A stretch of DNA of 64,000 nucleotides from Ampullaceana balthica (taxonomy: Eukaryota; Mollusca; Gastropoda; Lymnaeidae), in the NCBI GenBank assembly GCA_944989445.1, contig CALYLW010000438.1, forward strand, positions 62,001 through 126,000, written 5' to 3'. How positions within the stretch are numbered: the stretch's first letter is position 1; each line of letters opens with the position of its first letter. Positions 38,406-50,962 of this stretch are shown in pieces. Position numbers and translations under genes: made by a program. The notes under the pieces were generated by a model. The model saw nothing but the letters and a program-made list of their open reading frames with translations, had not been told where the DNA came from and ran no database searches.

Positions 38406-38574
38406 CGTTTATTTTTTTACTGTTTAAGCCTAGTCTTCAATTAAATTAGTGTTCATTTGGGCGTTTTATGTTGTGAGGTCATGGATCCAAACACGTTTAT
38501 GCTCCAATTAACAAGAAATGAGAAGTGGGAATAACATAACATTGTCGAACCACTGACGTAGTTATGAAACGAGT

Positions 38575-39010
38575 CCAGTGGCGTAGGGGTCAGGGGGGGG
38601 GCGAATTCCCGGGTGGCACTTTGCCAGGGGCGGCAAATTCCTAGTAGATTTTTATAAAGTTTCTAACAATGAAATTTTTATAAGAAAGTGAAGCTTTTAA
38701 TGGAAATAAAATAACAGCCAAATAATAAATTAATAAAAGAAATAAAGTTACTATCAAGCATATGAACGTTTCAACTGCCAAAACGTCGTAAATTCTTCTG
38801 ATACTAATGATACTGTTTGAAAAACCAGAGCTTGATGTGGTATTAACTTAATTGCTTATAAAAATTTGACAGCTGCTCCTATTTTAAAAGCAAATCTTAC
38901 TGTACCCTATCAATTTGAAACACGAGCGAATCGAATTCTCAGAGTGGCACATTTGGGGGGGGGGCGGTGGCAAATTCCTCGTTTTTAATTAGCTTCTAAA
39001 GATAAATAAC
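38575..39010. mobile_element. hAT-like terminal fragments
   Basis: CAGTGGCGTAGGGGTCAGG and two G-run plus GGCAAATTCCT blocks (38600-38645, 38950-38980). The second, through TTAATTAGCTTCTAAAGAT, is the reverse complement of 45596-45650. From 39011 to 40200 only spurious short frames are seen (39084-39308), plus one hAT end. Confidence 0.5.
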
Positions 39011-39769
39011 GTTATAAAAAAGTTTAACAAAATAAAGGAAACAACAAGACACTTTTTTTAAAGAAGAAACTATATTAAGATACTTGGATGTTTCTAATGC
39101 CAAAATTTCAAACTCCTATTCTTTTATTAATCTAAAGACTTCTAAAACTAATGCTACTGAGCTGGAAAAAAATGGGGCTGAAGTAGTGTACGAAAATGAC
39201 AATTATATGCTGGTACATTTAACCCATTTTAACGTATGTAAACTACTGGAACAAAGTTGTTGGCGTACTTACATGGTCTGTTCTTTCAAAGCAAAATTAT
39301 TTCAATAATAATGTCTTTTATTTTGGGGAATTACTAAAAAATAATTAATAAAATTGCTTATCTAATGGAATTAAAACTTGGCACACATAATGATAAACAC
39401 AAAAGTAGCCACTCATGAACAAGTGCTCAACATTACTAAAGTTTTTGCAATTGGAAAGAATCAGAAATTGTATAAAAAGAACAGACTATTAATAAGAACA
39501 AAAGAAAGTGGCAAGAGGTTCAGACACTTCTCAAATGATTTTCAATAAATGATGATCTTAAACTAATGGGCTGCAGAGGCCCAACGTGGGGTAATACTTC
39601 TTCATGACTGAAAAGTATGCAGAGTTATCAAGAAAGGACATAAAAATAAAATTGTAATCCTTCATTTGCAAGCAATAATACTAAACCTATAGAATATCTC
39701 AATTTTTCGCATTAATGACATAAAATAAAACAAATAAAATAAAATAAACTACATTTCGAGACCAGCGTC

Positions 39770-39855
39770 AGTACATGGAAAATAGTGCACCGGTCCCTGA
39801 TGCAATGGAAAAATTTCTGCCGGTCCGCAATACTAAAATGTTTGAGAAGCACTGG
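39770..39855. mobile_element. hAT terminal fragment
   Basis: Contains TTTCTGCCGGTCCGCAATA and TTTGAGAAGCACTGG; the counterpart of 23065-23190. Confidence 0.5.
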
Positions 39856-40200
39856 TTTACATGATACTCCTACTGAAACGAACTCTCTAACTGTTTAATA
39901 GTACACTAGAACGTTGTTACGCATTCTTTTCCATGTCCATTCTTCGTTTTGAATATCGAATTGCTCTACAGGCAATGCATTAAACAGAATTCAGGATACA
40001 AAATAGTGAATATACCATGGAGCCATTTTGAGGTTATTTTTAAAGCTATAGAAGAATTGATAGATGCAGACAAAAAGGTCAACACACGAACAGACGCATG
40101 AACTTTGATAGTCACAATGAAATCTTTGTATCTTCTAATTTATATCAAAGATGCCCGAAAATTATTTACAGACGTTTAGTGTTGAAAAATGCTTAACAGA

Positions 40201-40689
40201 NNNNNNNNNNNNNNNNNNNNNNNNNNNNNNNNNNNNNNNNNNNNNNNNNNNNNNNNNNNNNNNNNNNNNNNNNNNNNNNNNNNNNNNNNNNNNNNNNNNN
40301 NNNNNNNNNNNNNNNNNNNNNNNNNNNNNNNNNNNNNNNNNNNNNNNNNNNNNNNNNNNNNNNNNNNNNNNNNNNNNNNNNNNNNNNNNNNNNNNNNNNN
40401 NNNNNNNNNNNNNNNNNNNNNNNNNNNNNNNNNNNNNNNNNNNNNNNNNNNNNNNNNNNNNNNNNNNNNNNNNNNNNNNNNNNNNNNNNNNNNNNNNNNN
40501 NNNNNNNNNNNNNNNNNNNNNNNNNNNNNNNNNNNNNNNNNNNNNNNNNNNNNNNNNNNNNNNNNNNNNNNNNNNNNNNNNNNNNNNNNNNNNNNNNNNN
40601 NNNNNNNNNNNNNNNNNNNNNNNNNNNNNNNNNNNNNNNNNNNNNNNNNNNNNNNNNNNNNNNNNNNNNNNNNNNNNNNNNNNNNNNNN
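40201..40689. other. Assembly gap (489 N)
   Basis: A run of N. Frames spanning it mean nothing. Confidence 1.
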
Positions 40690-40996
40690 GAGGCTTTGAT
40701 ATTTAATAAAATTTTATGTGGAAACCTAATTGTTTTAATCAAATATTCTAATCAAATAACGAGGGGGAAAATTTTTGGTGATCGAAGCGAATATAATCCA
40801 TGCTGTGAAGAAAAACGGTTAAGAAGAAACTTATCTAACTAACATGAGATTACTGTAGAAATTAGTGTAAATTTTTGGCAGTTATATCGAATTTAGAAAA
40901 TAAATGTAATTTTCGTACACCAGCTAGTATACTGGACTTTGAACTTTTGCCTTCAACTTAGATTATACAACATAGCTCACGTGTCATTGTCAAACA

Positions 40997-41157
40997 CAGA
41001 GGCGTAACAACGACTTGGCATCGGGGCAGTTGCCAAGAGCGCCGAGGGCTAATCCTTCTATAATCAATTTATTCTGTATAATTTAGTATTTTCCCTATTT
41101 CTCAAGGGCGTAAAAAATGAATTAGCCAAGGGCGCGGAAAACCCAGTTACGCTTCTG
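40997..41157. mobile_element. 161-bp hAT MITE with perfect 8-bp TSD
   Basis: TSD GTCAAACA at 40989-40996 and 41158-41165. Ends CAGAGGCGTAACAACG and GTTACGCTTCTG. Related to the larger element at 44056-45451. Confidence 0.9.
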
Positions 41158-41571
41158 GTCAAACAAGTAATATTTTAACCCCATGGTAAAAAACAATAAA
41201 TGAATTCAAGACCCGGTTAATTTATTCAAGTTTTTAAAATATATTAAGGCTAGAAGTTACCCTGTCTATAATAATATAATTAATTCGAACATTGTCTTAA
41301 ATAATGCAATGTGCTAAAATAGCTTCTTTAAAATTAAATTAATAAAAAAAAATTAATAAGATCAATAACATATACATTAAGATTAGTTATTTTGTCTATT
41401 GAGCATGGTATTGCTGAAAACATAATTAAACATTGATACATGAAGGCTTGTGCAATGACGAAAAACTTTTTAAATTTTATTAAAGAAATGAAGTTTTCTC
41501 TTAATTTCTAACATTAAAATGTATTGCGTTCTTATTATTACTTTCTAATAAAGACTATCTTTACTTTAAAG

Positions 41572-41900
41572 GGGCCGTCCATAAATGACATCACGCGATT
41601 TTGGCCGATTTGTACACCCTCACACACACACACCCTGTCACACTTCGTCACAAAATCTTAAAACTCCCCTCCAATATGACGTCACAAAACTGTGGACCCC
41701 CTCCCCCCCTAAAAGCTGTATTTTCTATTTAAAATGAGCATGTTTCAAATCAATTTTATGTCATTTTAGTAACACGCGTCAATCCATGTAAAACGCAATA
41801 AAATAAATAGTAAGAAATCGAATATTTAAGTGGAACTTTGATTTAAAGTAGTGTGTTTTCACGTGTTGTCATAATTCTTAAACTGCCACTCGTCACACAT
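41572..41900. mobile_element. Foldback MITE copy, right end lost
   Basis: GGGGCCGTCCATAAATGACA and CACGCGATTTTGGCCGATTT as in the other family members; interior ACACGCGTCAATCCATGTAA. The closing inverted end is missing; it runs into the repeat shared with 17905-18050. From 42056 to 42684 I see nothing further. Confidence 0.7.
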
Positions 41901-42684
41901 CTTCATAAATTCGTTATTTCGCGAAATCGGTAAAGTGGCGGTAATTCCATGGTTCCCAAATTTTGTGACGTAACACAGCAAATTCATTCTGCTATGCAAG
42001 AAATTAGGAAGAAAAAGCTTTTTGTTTACTTATGCACGTCTAAATAAATAATAATAATACGAGGGAAAAGTATGTAAGTAACAGTAAAATAATATAATAG
42101 TCCCAGTGGATGGATCATTAGATCCCGAACCCTTAGCTATGACTTCATTGTTGGAGCTTATATTTAAATACAAGGTGTGCATCGGGTGGTGTGCAAAATA
42201 ATTATAAATGAAAGATTCTCGTCATAAAAATTATTATATGACGTCATCGTTTTAGCTTATATTTTAATTTTGGAAAAGGGAACGATGTAGAAAGAGGATT
42301 TGAGGATTTATAATTATAAAATACTTTGTTTACATTTCAGGAAGTTTAATATTTGGTATTTATCAAACAATGATAAGTTGGGTTTTTTACCCAAAAAAAA
42401 ACCTAGTATATATATAGTGAAGAAATACTGAAATTTTTAGATTCATTAAAAACACATCATAACAATATGACAGTGTCAGATTCCAAGTGTTGTGAACACG
42501 CCATGAGTCAATCGCACGATTTTAACTCAGTCGCGGCTTAGCGAGACCGTAAGCAATAAGCTGTTTGTTGGTGGTGCAGTGGAGTGAGTGACAGCGAAAA
42601 TAGAGAGAAATTAAGACTCAGAGAGAGTGGGATATTTATTTTAGTGGTTGTAGAGATGAGAGAAAACAGGAAATTTAATATATA

Positions 42685-42911
42685 GCAACTTGTTAATTCT
42701 GTGGACTCATTCATTGAATACATAGGCATATCAGACTACTGTGGATTCATTCATTGAATATATAGCAACGTGTTAATTCTGTGGATTCATTCATTGAATA
42801 TATAGCAACGTGTTAATTCTGTGGATTCATTCATTGAATATATAGCAACGTATTAATCATGTGGACTCATTCATTGAATATAAAGCAACGTGTTAATCCT
42901 GTGGACTCATT
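42685..42911. repeat. 40-bp minisatellite, 5-6 copies
   Basis: GTGGATTCATTCATTGAATA plus TATAGCAACGTGTTAATTCT, interrupted at its right end by the SINE. Confidence 0.9.
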
Positions 42912-43208
42912 GTCTTATCTTGTCTTATCTATACAGACGCTCCTTCTATGCAGAAGATAGTTGCGTCCACAGACCATGACAGATGATCTGTTTGGCAAGT
43001 GATGCAGCGTTCACAGGCCACGGCTTTGTGGGTTCCACGCATTACCCAGCCGCCTAACTACATGTAGTGTTAGGTACCCATTCGGAGCGGGGTGACTCAG
43101 GGACGCCCTAGGCCCCTGGGAACAAACCCTTGCCTTCACACGGATTCGAACCCGTGCGTGACCATCAGTACGACAGTCCAGTGCGCTGCCACTCGACCAC
43201 CGCGTCCC
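42912..43208 (-). repeat. tRNA-derived SINE, full length with TSD (minus)
   Basis: GACTCATT flanks it on both sides. The minus strand starts with the tRNA-like head (GTCGAGTGGCAGCGCACTGG, B box GGTTCGAATCC) and ends in the LINE-like tail AGGAGCGTCTGTATAGATAA plus GACAAGATAAGAC. It inserted into the 40-bp minisatellite. Confidence 0.85.
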
Positions 43209-43320
43209 CGACTCATTAATTGCTTGGTAGAAGTTTATCATTTAACATATTAATAAAAGAATTGATTTCTCTTGTACTCGATATAGTTATTTTAAAAGTG
43301 TCTAAAAACGATACTTTCTT

Positions 43321-43826
43321 TGGGAAATATAGCTTCATAGTTTCATCAAGAGAGATCAACAAACAGAAGCTGGATCCACTAGTTTTATAGGTTTGATATC
43401 ATACAGGGAAATATAGCTTCATAGTTTCATCAAGAAAGATCAATAAACAGAAGCTGGATCCACTCGTTTTATAGGTTTGATATCACACAGGGAAATATAG
43501 CTTCATAGTTTCATCAAGAAAGATCAACAAACAGAAGCTGGATCCACTAGTTTTATAGGTTTGATATCATACAGGGAAATAAAACTTCATAGTTTCATCA
43601 AGAAAGATCAACAAACAGCAGCTGGATCCACTAGTTTTATAGGTTTGATATCATACAGGGAAATATAGCTTCATAGTTTCATCAAGAAAGATCAACAAAC
43701 AGCAGCTGGATCCACTAGTTTTATAGGTTTGATATCATACAGGGAAATATAGCTTCATATTTTCATCAAGAAAGATCAACAAACGGCAGCTGGATCCACT
43801 AGTTTTATAGGTTTGATATCACACAG
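43321..43826. repeat. 85-bp tandem repeat, 6 copies
   Basis: Each copy has GGGAAATATAGCTTCATAG, AAAGATCAACAAACAG, CTGGATCCACTAGTTTTATA and GGTTTGATATCATACAG. Very little variation between copies, so it is young. From 43827 to 44055 nothing recognised. Confidence 0.95.
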
Positions 43827-44055
43827 GTGAGAGTCACAGTCTCATCCTCACACGATTCTAGTTAAAATTCATATCTGAGAATGCCTGCTCACACATGTTA
43901 AGGCAAACAAGCTGAGCATTTTCTTAGCTAATGTTCGAAATTCTAGGAATCTCTCTGGGGCGAATTGTGTGGTATTAGGCTGCATTTGATACAGTTGCCT
44001 TTTAAATATTTTCAGCTTGTTTCTAAAGGCATTGATTTGTGAATATAATCGGTTT

Positions 44056-45451
44056 CAGGGGGTGTAACTAGGTTTTTGGCGCCCTTGGCTAATTTATTTT
44101 TGGTGCCCTTGGTAAATTGACAAGGTTCAGCTTTGCGATTTTTTCATTTGTTAGAAAAAATAATTGTATTTCTCTATTTTTATTTATGACAATAATTACG
44201 TAGTCTGACAATGACAGTCCTACAACGTGATAATAAAAAATGCATAAGAAAGGAACAATATTAATTTACAGTTTATTATTTACTAAATAATACCAAATAA
44301 ATTGGTGGAGAAAGTTCGGTTTTGTTGCGTTAATAAAGAAAACTGCAAAAACTTGAAGTAACATGTATTATAATTTTAATAAATAGAAGTAAAAAAAAAG
44401 ATTTTTAAAAACCACGTTTTATAAGCGGACTAAAAAGAAGAAAATAAATTTTTCTTCACACAATTGTGAAGCACAAAGATTTTTCTGGATTGATAAAAAT
44501 TTCAAACTTATATGCTCAAGTACTATGATGTAATATGACTAAAAACGTGGGGTGGGCTCTTCTCAGGCTTAACTAATTCAATTCACTCATTTTCTTACTC
44601 GTTATTTGTAAACCTTAATCATTTTAGCCAAATGCCTAAAAATATAATTAATTATTCACTTTTTTTGTTATCAAGGATAAAAGTGAAATATAATTGGACC
44701 TCGCTAAGTCGAACTTCCCAAAGTCGAAAACCTCCCTATATCGGATTAATTGTTAGGTCCTGGCCAAATTGCATAAGACTAGTGTATTTTAGATCTCCTT
44801 AACTCTAAGATTTTGGCTTTCATCCTCTCTTAGTTGAATTTTCCAAGGCGTTTGGGTTATTATTCTGGGGTGACATTTCAGAACACGTGTTCCGTAGAGC
44901 CACATAAATGGACGTAAAATCTAATCTTAGTGCATTCCGCGAGGGATTAAGTGACCCTTGCATGTACAAAAATGACAAAGACAAGAAAAATGAGTGGTAA
45001 CCAATTCGCGTCCCTTTGCTGCATGCTGTGACTCTTTTTAAAAAGAAAACTCTTACTAACCCCATCCCCCTGTGGAGGGAGTAAAGTGGGTGGAGGGGAG
45101 AGAAGGTGTCTCCTCTCACGGGATTGTGCCGGCATGTCAAAGCAAGTTGACTTCCTTTCATATGAAACATAGACAACGCCTCTCTTTCCTGTCAAGCCTA
45201 ATATCCGTTATGGCCCTTCCCCCCACCCCTCAATATCAACATTGTCCTTGATGAATCGGCGCCTATTACGCCATTTTCCGTAACTTAAAAACTCTGTAAG
45301 TCGATTTTTTTTTCGGGTTCTTTTGAGTTCGACTTAGAGAGGTCCGACTGTATTTATTTAAATACAAATTTAAACATTAGAATTTAGTGGCGCCCTTTTG
45401 AGCTGGCGCCCTTGGCAACTGCCCGGATGCCAACCCATTGTTACGCCACTG
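44056..45451. mobile_element. Non-autonomous hAT element with perfect 8-bp TSD
   Basis: TSD ATCGGTTT at 44048-44055 and 45452-45459. Ends CAGGGGGTGTAACTAGG and CCATTGTTACGCCACTG; subterminal TGGCGCCCTTGGC on both sides. No hAT transposase; instead it hosts a nested pogo-like element. Confidence 0.9.
44691..45350. mobile_element. pogo/Tigger-like element nested in hAT
   Basis: ATTGGACCTCGCTAAGTCG at left and CGACTTAGAGAGGTCCGACTG at right are inverted, next to TA. The interior has no transposase that I can recognise. Confidence 0.7.
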
Positions 45452-45595
45452 ATCGGTTTACAACTGCTTTTCGCCCTGGAAACGTTTAGCTTACATATTT
45501 TAGTATAGTTTCTTTATTTGTTTAGTAAATTTGATATTTTTCTTATTTATTTTATTTTGATAAACATTTCCACTTGTTAAATAGTTTTCATTCTT

Positions 45596-48500
45596 AGAAG
45601 CTAATTAACGACGAGGAATTAGCCGTCCCTAAAAAAATGCCGCCCGGGGCATTTACCCGGTAATCCCTTATTTCAGCGCATTTTATATTTCAAGTCATCA
45701 AAAAAACATTTGTTCAAACTTACTTCATTAATTATTATTATGAAATCTATTTTAAAATTAAAACATTATTTTTTTGTTGAAATAAAATTACTATTTTAAA
45801 AATTGTACGAAATAAAAATTTGTATATTTCACTATCTTCTGTGACTAACGGCGCCATTGTTGTTGTTGGAAGTCTGCTTTTAAAAACCTTTTTCTAAGTT
45901 GAAAACCCCTTTAAACTCAACAAAACACACGAAAAACTAATTGTAAAGCATTAACTACTTTTTTTATTTCTGATTTAAGTGTTTAAATTACTAAATTTAA
46001 GTTATTTTATTTATTTTGTTATAAAAACAGAGGCGTCACTAGGGTTGGTGTCACCCGGGGCGGTAGCTCATGGTGTCACCCCTTCACGACTGAAGGGGCC
46101 GTCCATAAATGACGTCACGCGAGGTTGCCGATTTTTACCCCACCCTCCCCCAGCGCGCATACTTTGTCACAAAAACTTAGACCCCATTCCTTTTTTACGA
46201 TATGACGTCACAAAGCTTTGACACCCCTCCCCCAAGCCGTATTTTCTCAATAAAAATTAGCATATTGCAAATTATTTTTTGTCATTTCAATATGTATTTA
46301 GGGTAAGTCTGCACTGTAATATCGTAACACGCGTGAAGTCATTGAAAACCTAATTAAATAAATGGTAAACAATCAAATATTTAAGTGGAACTTTTATTTA
46401 AAGTTTCGCGATTTTGATGTGACGTCACATTTCTTAAACACCCCCCTCCTCGTACCACATAGTCACAGATGCATGGAATCCCCCCCCCCTATGGCGGATT
46501 TAAAAAAAAGGGGGGGGGGCTGCTGAACGGGCAAAAGTCCCCAATAATTTAAGGGCCCCCAAACTTTTTATGAATTATAGTGTATAATAAAGATGCAGGC
46601 CATTATGTTTGTACGAATCCCTGAAAATGCCTTGGACAGTCATACGGCAATGCTGCAAATGATAGGAAGTATAACGGAAACCAGGCTATTCTTCGTGAGA
46701 AGTGCATTGTAGCTCATTATGTACCGTGCACAGCTCATTCCTTTAATTTGGTTGGGAAAAGAGCAGCAGGTTGTCCTACTGCGGTCAGATTTATTTGTCT
46801 TCTGCAAAATCTTTATACCCGACTTGTTCCATCTACTCATCGTTGACAGGTACTTCAAAAACATATGAAATTGATACATGCTAACAAAGCCTTGTCTGAC
46901 ACAAGATGGTCAGCCTGACATTATGCTGTAAGGTCTGTTAATAGCTCATACCATGAGAATATCGCAGCACTGGAAGAATTAGCAACGAATAAAAATCAGC
47001 CACGTGACTGCCGACTTGAAGAAGAAGGATTTCTAAAGGAAATTGTACAACTGGAAGTCGCTATTTTACTTGAAATTTGGGAAACAATTTTAGAAAGGAA
47101 GTCTATCATTGAGTTTGTTAAAAAAATAGCATTTATTAATTTAATTTTATTCCTATGAAGACAAAGGAAAGGAAAAGTCCGTGGTAAAAACAGTGTAAAC
47201 AATCTTCAATACTATCAAACAAAAAAGAAAGCGTCACTTTGATAAAGGGACATCAACAAAACAGTATTCTCCTGGAGAAAAAAATTCAAGATTGAGGTAT
47301 TTCTGGTAATCATTGACAAACTTTCTTAAGCCCTACAACATTGGTTAGGTGCATATAAATACATCCATGAGAAATTTGGCTTTCTTACAAACCTAACTGA
47401 GCTCAGCACTTTCGCCACCCGATGGGCAGCAGCCAAGTTAATGGAAGAACATTCAAGTGATTTCGAAGAAGGGGTCGAAATCGAAGCAACCGTTTCGTCC
47501 CCCCTCAATTTACTAGCAACGCCATCGAGCGGTGCCGGTTTAGGGCCAGGAGCGCCAGTACGGATTAGCAAAAAGTGCCGCGAAGAACGCATTGGACGCC
47601 AGCTCTGAGGAAACCTTCCAGTGGGGGTTGCACCCTAGGTAGGTCTTTGATGATCCCCCGGTCTGCGGCGGTCCTAACCATGGAGACCCGTGTGCTTTGC
47701 CGGTATGGCGCCAAAGTGGTAGCGGGTCTTAGTAGGAAATTCCACCACCTCCTTGTGAGGGCAACTTAGTGGGAGGCATCTTCGACTGTATGTCCTTGAT
47801 GCCCAGGTGGCCGCTTCAGAAGCGACAGCTTTTGGGGGGGGGGTTCCTCAGCTGTTACGCCCCTTTGGTGGCCAGATGGCTAAGGGGGTCTTCTGGGAAG
47901 ACCCACAAAGAGCACTAGGCTCGGGGCTTCTGATTTTCTTCACATGTAGGTTCATGAGTGATTTCGAAGACTGCTTACCTTCAGAATTAGTCCAATTTTC
48001 AGAACTCTTAAAAAAGTTATTGTCCAGCCCCAGGCTCAGGGTAAGGAAAAGGAATTAGCACAAAGCGAAACTCAAAAAACTTGCACAGAGCTAAAAATTT
48101 TGCTGCTTTTGAATGAGCTATATTTCACACAGTCCTTCCCAAATGTACACATCGCACTTCGCATCTATCTTTCAATGATGACATCAAACTGCAGCTGAGA
48201 GCGATCCTTTTCAAAGTTGAAAAGAATATATAATGAGTTAGAATTTGCATGGGACGAAAAAGGCTGAATATGCTCTCTCTAATGAGCATTGAAAAGGAAC
48301 TTGTAAGCTTACTCAGCTTTATTGACTTGATTGAAAACTTCACCATTTGAAAAATTCGCAAACGAAAGTTGTAGGTTGAAATAATAATCATACATATTTT
48401 TCATTAATTTTTGTTATTTCAAATAGAGAAAAGAATTCGTTACCTCATGAAATTTTTTTTTCAAATACGGAATAACGCGTAATACTATTCTTTACGGGGG

Positions 48501-49232
48501 CGCGTTCGTAAGCACTAAACAGCTTAAGTCGGGATGGGACCGTCGTAACCGGAGGACTACCTGTATATAAACATGCATATCTATGCTTTCACGCCTTTAA
48601 TAAATATATATATATAAAAATATTAACTCAAAGACATTGAAATCATAATTTTCCTCAAGAAAAACATCAACAAAGAAAACACATCTTTTGATTTTTTTTC
48701 TCTTGGGGGGGGTGGGGGGGGATAAAATTCGTATTCCCCCCACCCCACTGTGGTGGAGGGAGTTGTGAGGTGGGATTCGTTCATGCTGTCGGTGTGTCCA
48801 AGCCCAAATGGCTTTATTTCCTTTAAAACAGAAGACATTGCCTCTTTCATTCGAGCCTTTTTGAAAGATCTCTCTGCTGCGACTATTTCTTTTCTTTTTT
48901 TCCTAATTTGTTTTAATGTTGTTCGTGTGTTGGGACTGTTTTATTATTGCAAGTTAACTGATAGTTTTTTAATAAGAATGTTCGCGTTTAACGTATTTCA
49001 TTGTATTTCTTAATTTCTTTCTAGATTAAAAAAATTGTCATCTTTTGTTTTCTGACATAAAATTGTACACAGTAAAATTGTAGACTCGGGTGTCACCCCC
49101 TGATGGGTGTCACCCGGGGCGGCCCGCCCCCCCCCGCCCCCCCCCTAGTGACGCCACTGTCTAAAAATATAAAATGCGCTGAAATAAGGGATTACCCATT
49201 TACCCACCTTGCCCCCCTCTCGCTACGCCAAT
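45596..49232. mobile_element. Outer hAT-like element split by the composite hAT
   Basis: GGGTAATCCCTTATTTCAGC, GCATTTTATA and flanks occur at 45658-45690 and, inverted, at 49165-49200, outside the inner element. The right end closes with CTCTCGCTACGCCAATGG. The left end is unclear (about 45596). Confidence 0.5.
46028..49159 (+). mobile_element. Composite hAT element, copy 1 (3.1 kb)
   Basis: Ends CAGAGGCGTCACTAGGG and CCCCTAGTGACGCCACTG; TSD TATAAAAA / TCTAAAAA (7 of 8). In order it holds a PIF-like MITE (46094-46440), a hAT transposase remnant on + (46640-47060: ILREKCIVAHYVPCTAHSFN, LVGKRAAGCPTA, a DTRWSA piece), the GC-rich repeat family (47450-47950), a T/A-rich block and the right end. 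No intact frame. Nearly the same structure in copy 2 (58979-61963) shows that the mosaic moves as one unit, or did so once. Confidence 0.9.
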
Positions 49233-49611
49233 GGTTATTTCCCCTCTTTCTTCGCACTACCTATGAGCAAGTCTGTGACGTATGCTACGGCGCGGGTCGT
49301 ATCTAGTTGCTGATAAAGTTTTTGTGACTGGGTTTGGTGACTGTTTGGTTTACATCCGGGCACTCGAGATCCATCGAGCCTTGCCATAGTCAGGATTATG
49401 TTATATTTATAGAACACTTTTTCAAAAAAATTACACGTCGAGCATTTATTCACACATGTAGACCGTAGTTCAAAGACATATAAACATTACAAAACTTTAT
49501 TGACTATACGTGCTGAAACCGTGGCAAACTGTTAAAATGTGTTCTTTTAACTTTCTACAGCGATACTGAGATATCGGTCAAGGTGCTGATTGTTTAGTCA
49601 GATGACGTGGC

Positions 49612-50090
49612 GCACTAAACGGTGGTGTTCTCTGAAATTTAAACCTAAAAATGATGGTGCTCTATAACATTTAAGCCTAAAAAATGATGGTGTTCTCTAA
49701 CATTTAAACCTAAAAATGGTGGTGTTCTCTAACATTTAAACCTAACAATAGTGGTGTTCTCTAACATTCAAACCTAAAAATGGTGGTGTTCTCTAGCATT
49801 TAAACCTAAAATTGGTTGTGTTCTTTAAAATTTAAACCTAACAATGGGGGTGTTCTCTAACATTTAAACCTAAAAATGGTGGATTTCTGTAGCATTAAAC
49901 CTAAAATTGGTGGTGTTCTTTAAAATTTAAACCTAACAATGGGGGTGTTCTCTAACATTTAAACCTAAAAATGGTGGATTTCTGTAGCATTTGAACCTAA
50001 AATTGGTGGTGGTTTTTTTTATTTAAACCTAAAAATGGTGGTGTTCTCTAGCATTTAAACCTAAAAATCGTGGTTTTCTCTGACGTTTAA
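49612..50090. repeat. 32-bp minisatellite, about 15 copies
   Basis: Units around AAACCTAAAAATGGTGGTGT plus TCTCTAACATTT with scattered changes. Confidence 0.9.
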
Positions 50091-50383
50091 TGCAAGTTGT
50101 GCAGTTTGTAAAATACCAAGATTCAAGCATGTTTTAGATGTTATTTTTATATATATGAATTGATCGAAGCTAGAGACAATGTATATGTTAACGGCCACAG
50201 TCCAGAAATAGGCCAGAGTGCGAATTGGCCAGCAAAATCGGTAACTGGCCGAACTTCGGGCTTTGGCCTTAATATTTATATGGCATCCGTCTGTCCTCAA
50301 GGGACGATGGCTTTGTCTCGATCTCCTCTGAATACAAAGTGATGTACATTTTAAAACGCACTAAAAACAACTGCGCTGGTGTC

Positions 50384-50567
50384 CAATGTTCGCTCTAAGG
50401 TTCGTTGGTCCATGTACAAAGTATATCAATTGGTGTGCAAAGTTGCAAAGCATCCATTTTTCCCCTAAATATTTTACATAGGTGCTGCGCGGTAATTCTA
50501 AACTGCTGCGCTGCGATGGTCAGGTATCTGTGCGGCCGCGCAGCCGAGCAACTTGAAGGGAACATTG
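50384..50567. mobile_element. hAT-like MITE with perfect 8-bp TSD (sister of 23979)
   Basis: TSD CTGGTGTC on both sides; ends CAATGTTCGCTCTAAGG and CTTGAAGGGAACATTG; GC-rich core TGCGGCCGCGCAGCC. Confidence 0.9.
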
Positions 50568-50714
50568 CTGGTGTCATAATTTAAAAGCTGATATAACAGA
50601 CAGAGCATCGATGGATCTAACAAAGTGTGGGGATTTTCCTGTACACGAATCGAGACCAAGAATAAATACAACTTATATTTTTAAGGACACGGTATAGTTT
50701 AGAAAGTCATCCGC

Positions 50715-50840
50715 TGACTTGGAGAGGGATGGGCGCCGCCAAGGTCTACTAAGCCTGAGAATGTTCTAATGGAAACATTAGAGCCCCCTACGACCTCGAA
50801 AAAAAAGGTTATGGGACACACAAACACACACACACACATA
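50715..50840 (+). repeat. SINE-like repeat with CA tail (third copy)
   Basis: GATGGGCGCCGCCAAGGTC, GTTCTAATGGAAACATTAGA and GGTTATGGGACACACAAAC plus (CA)n, matching 2834-2950. Confidence 0.65.
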
Positions 50841-50895
50841 GTTATTATTTGGATATAAAATTGAAGACCCATTGTGTGCACAAAATATCCTCACC

Positions 50896-50962
50896 CAGAG
50901 CGTCACTAGGGGCTGCGGGGTGCGTACCGCACCGGGTGACACCAACCCTAATAACGCCTCTG
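50896..50962. mobile_element. 67-bp miniature of the CAGAGGCGTCACTAGG hAT family
   Basis: CAGAGCGTCACTAGGGG to AACCCTAATAACGCCTCTG: the two ends of the composite hAT family fused with almost nothing between. No clear duplication. From 50990 to 51870 I see no gene or repeat. Confidence 0.65.

Noticed and set aside
39084..39308. 74-codon plus-strand frame
   Set aside because: No splice context, homologue-like motif or codon signal; lies among hAT fragments.
40151..40842. Frames of about 180-217 codons across the gap
   Set aside because: Made of N; no information.
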